Below, in pieces: positions 63,818 through 64,000 of a stretch of 64,000 nt of DNA. The position numbers and the translations under genes were made by a program. Each line of letters begins with the position of its first letter. Position 1 is the stretch's first letter. This stretch comes from Bin5 sp965204705 (lineage in GTDB: Bacteria > Chloroflexota > Anaerolineae > Caldilineales > Caldilineaceae), in contig CBDBFE010000001.1 of the NCBI GenBank assembly GCA_965204705.1, positions 61,777 to 125,776 on the forward strand, given 5' to 3'. The notes beneath the pieces were generated by a model. The model was not told the DNA's origin. It ran no database searches and saw only the letters and a list, made by a program, of their open reading frames with translations.

Positions 63818-64000
63818 TGTTCGTTCTCCCAGGAGATGAGCGGTTCCCAACCCAGACACCAGAAGCTTCCAAAACCGGGAGGCGCGCGAAGCACCGAACG
63901 TACGCTGGACAGACGCTTGTCAGCCCGAGTCGACCTAGTGTGCGCGATCCGCTTCTGAAATGCCTCTCTTTCCCTTATATGAACGATCGGTCAACGATCG

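Overview
The window looks like an accessory stretch of a GC-rich bacterial chromosome. I infer a member of the Chloroflexota (Caldilineae or Anaerolineae type). The signs are Thr/Pro-rich spacers of the TATPTPT kind in a secreted protein, many lipoproteins with short LxxC signals, and intergenic blocks built from 'ctccgcg...gcggacaaaaa' repeats that I associate with that group. No rRNA, tRNA or other lineage marker is visible, so this assignment is a moderate-confidence inference.

Layout. 0-8.4 kb: small membrane or secreted genes on the minus strand (ion channel, DUF502 protein, a tandem pair of two-TM proteins, Thr/Pro-rich secreted protein) between two tandem arrays with ~85/86-bp units. 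8.6-12 kb: a sensor kinase fused to a receiver and a DNA-binding domain, then a membrane-anchored protein. 12-17 kb: a graveyard of defence and mobility remnants (SMC/RecF-like ATPase joined to a DUF4276 gene, DUF1156 methylase tail, frameshifted aspartic protease, a MITE) and an AAA+/DUF4143 ATPase. 17.4-31.9 kb: a defence island with a single-chain restriction-modification enzyme, a nuclease/helical-repeat protein split over two overlapping ORFs beside a CD-NTase, and a Dcm + MORC/MutL-like ATPase + Z1 helicase + DUF4420 nuclease operon. 32-37.8 kb: an integrated plasmid-like replicon (recombinase remnants, RHH protein, TOPRIM-type primase, RepA-like ATPase, initiator, four iterons), followed by an intact IS1182-type element. 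39.5-44.8 kb: a minus-strand defence/toxin run (orphan HsdM, two REase-HEPN paralogues around RusA, VapBC, and a KAP NTPase cut by the IS). 44.9-46.5 kb: a second, decayed copy of the replicon module and two MITE-type elements. 46.5-53.3 kb: toxin-antitoxin pairs (Doc, PIN, HicAB), small secreted proteins, integrase copies. 53.6-64 kb: membrane proteins, gutted Rieske and sulfatase genes, lipoproteins, an M28 peptidase and a family of repeat-domain secreted proteins.

How it fits together. Most of the window is a landing zone: recombinases, an IS, MITEs and toxin-antitoxin pairs surround several anti-phage systems, and many genes are truncated, frameshifted or interrupted by stop codons. The most interesting intact-looking module is the CD-NTase with the adjacent split nuclease protein (20.7-25.3 kb). 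Second is the HsdM/REase-HEPN/RusA cluster. The secreted-protein family at 57.9-63.8 kb and the two tandem arrays are the main non-defence novelties.
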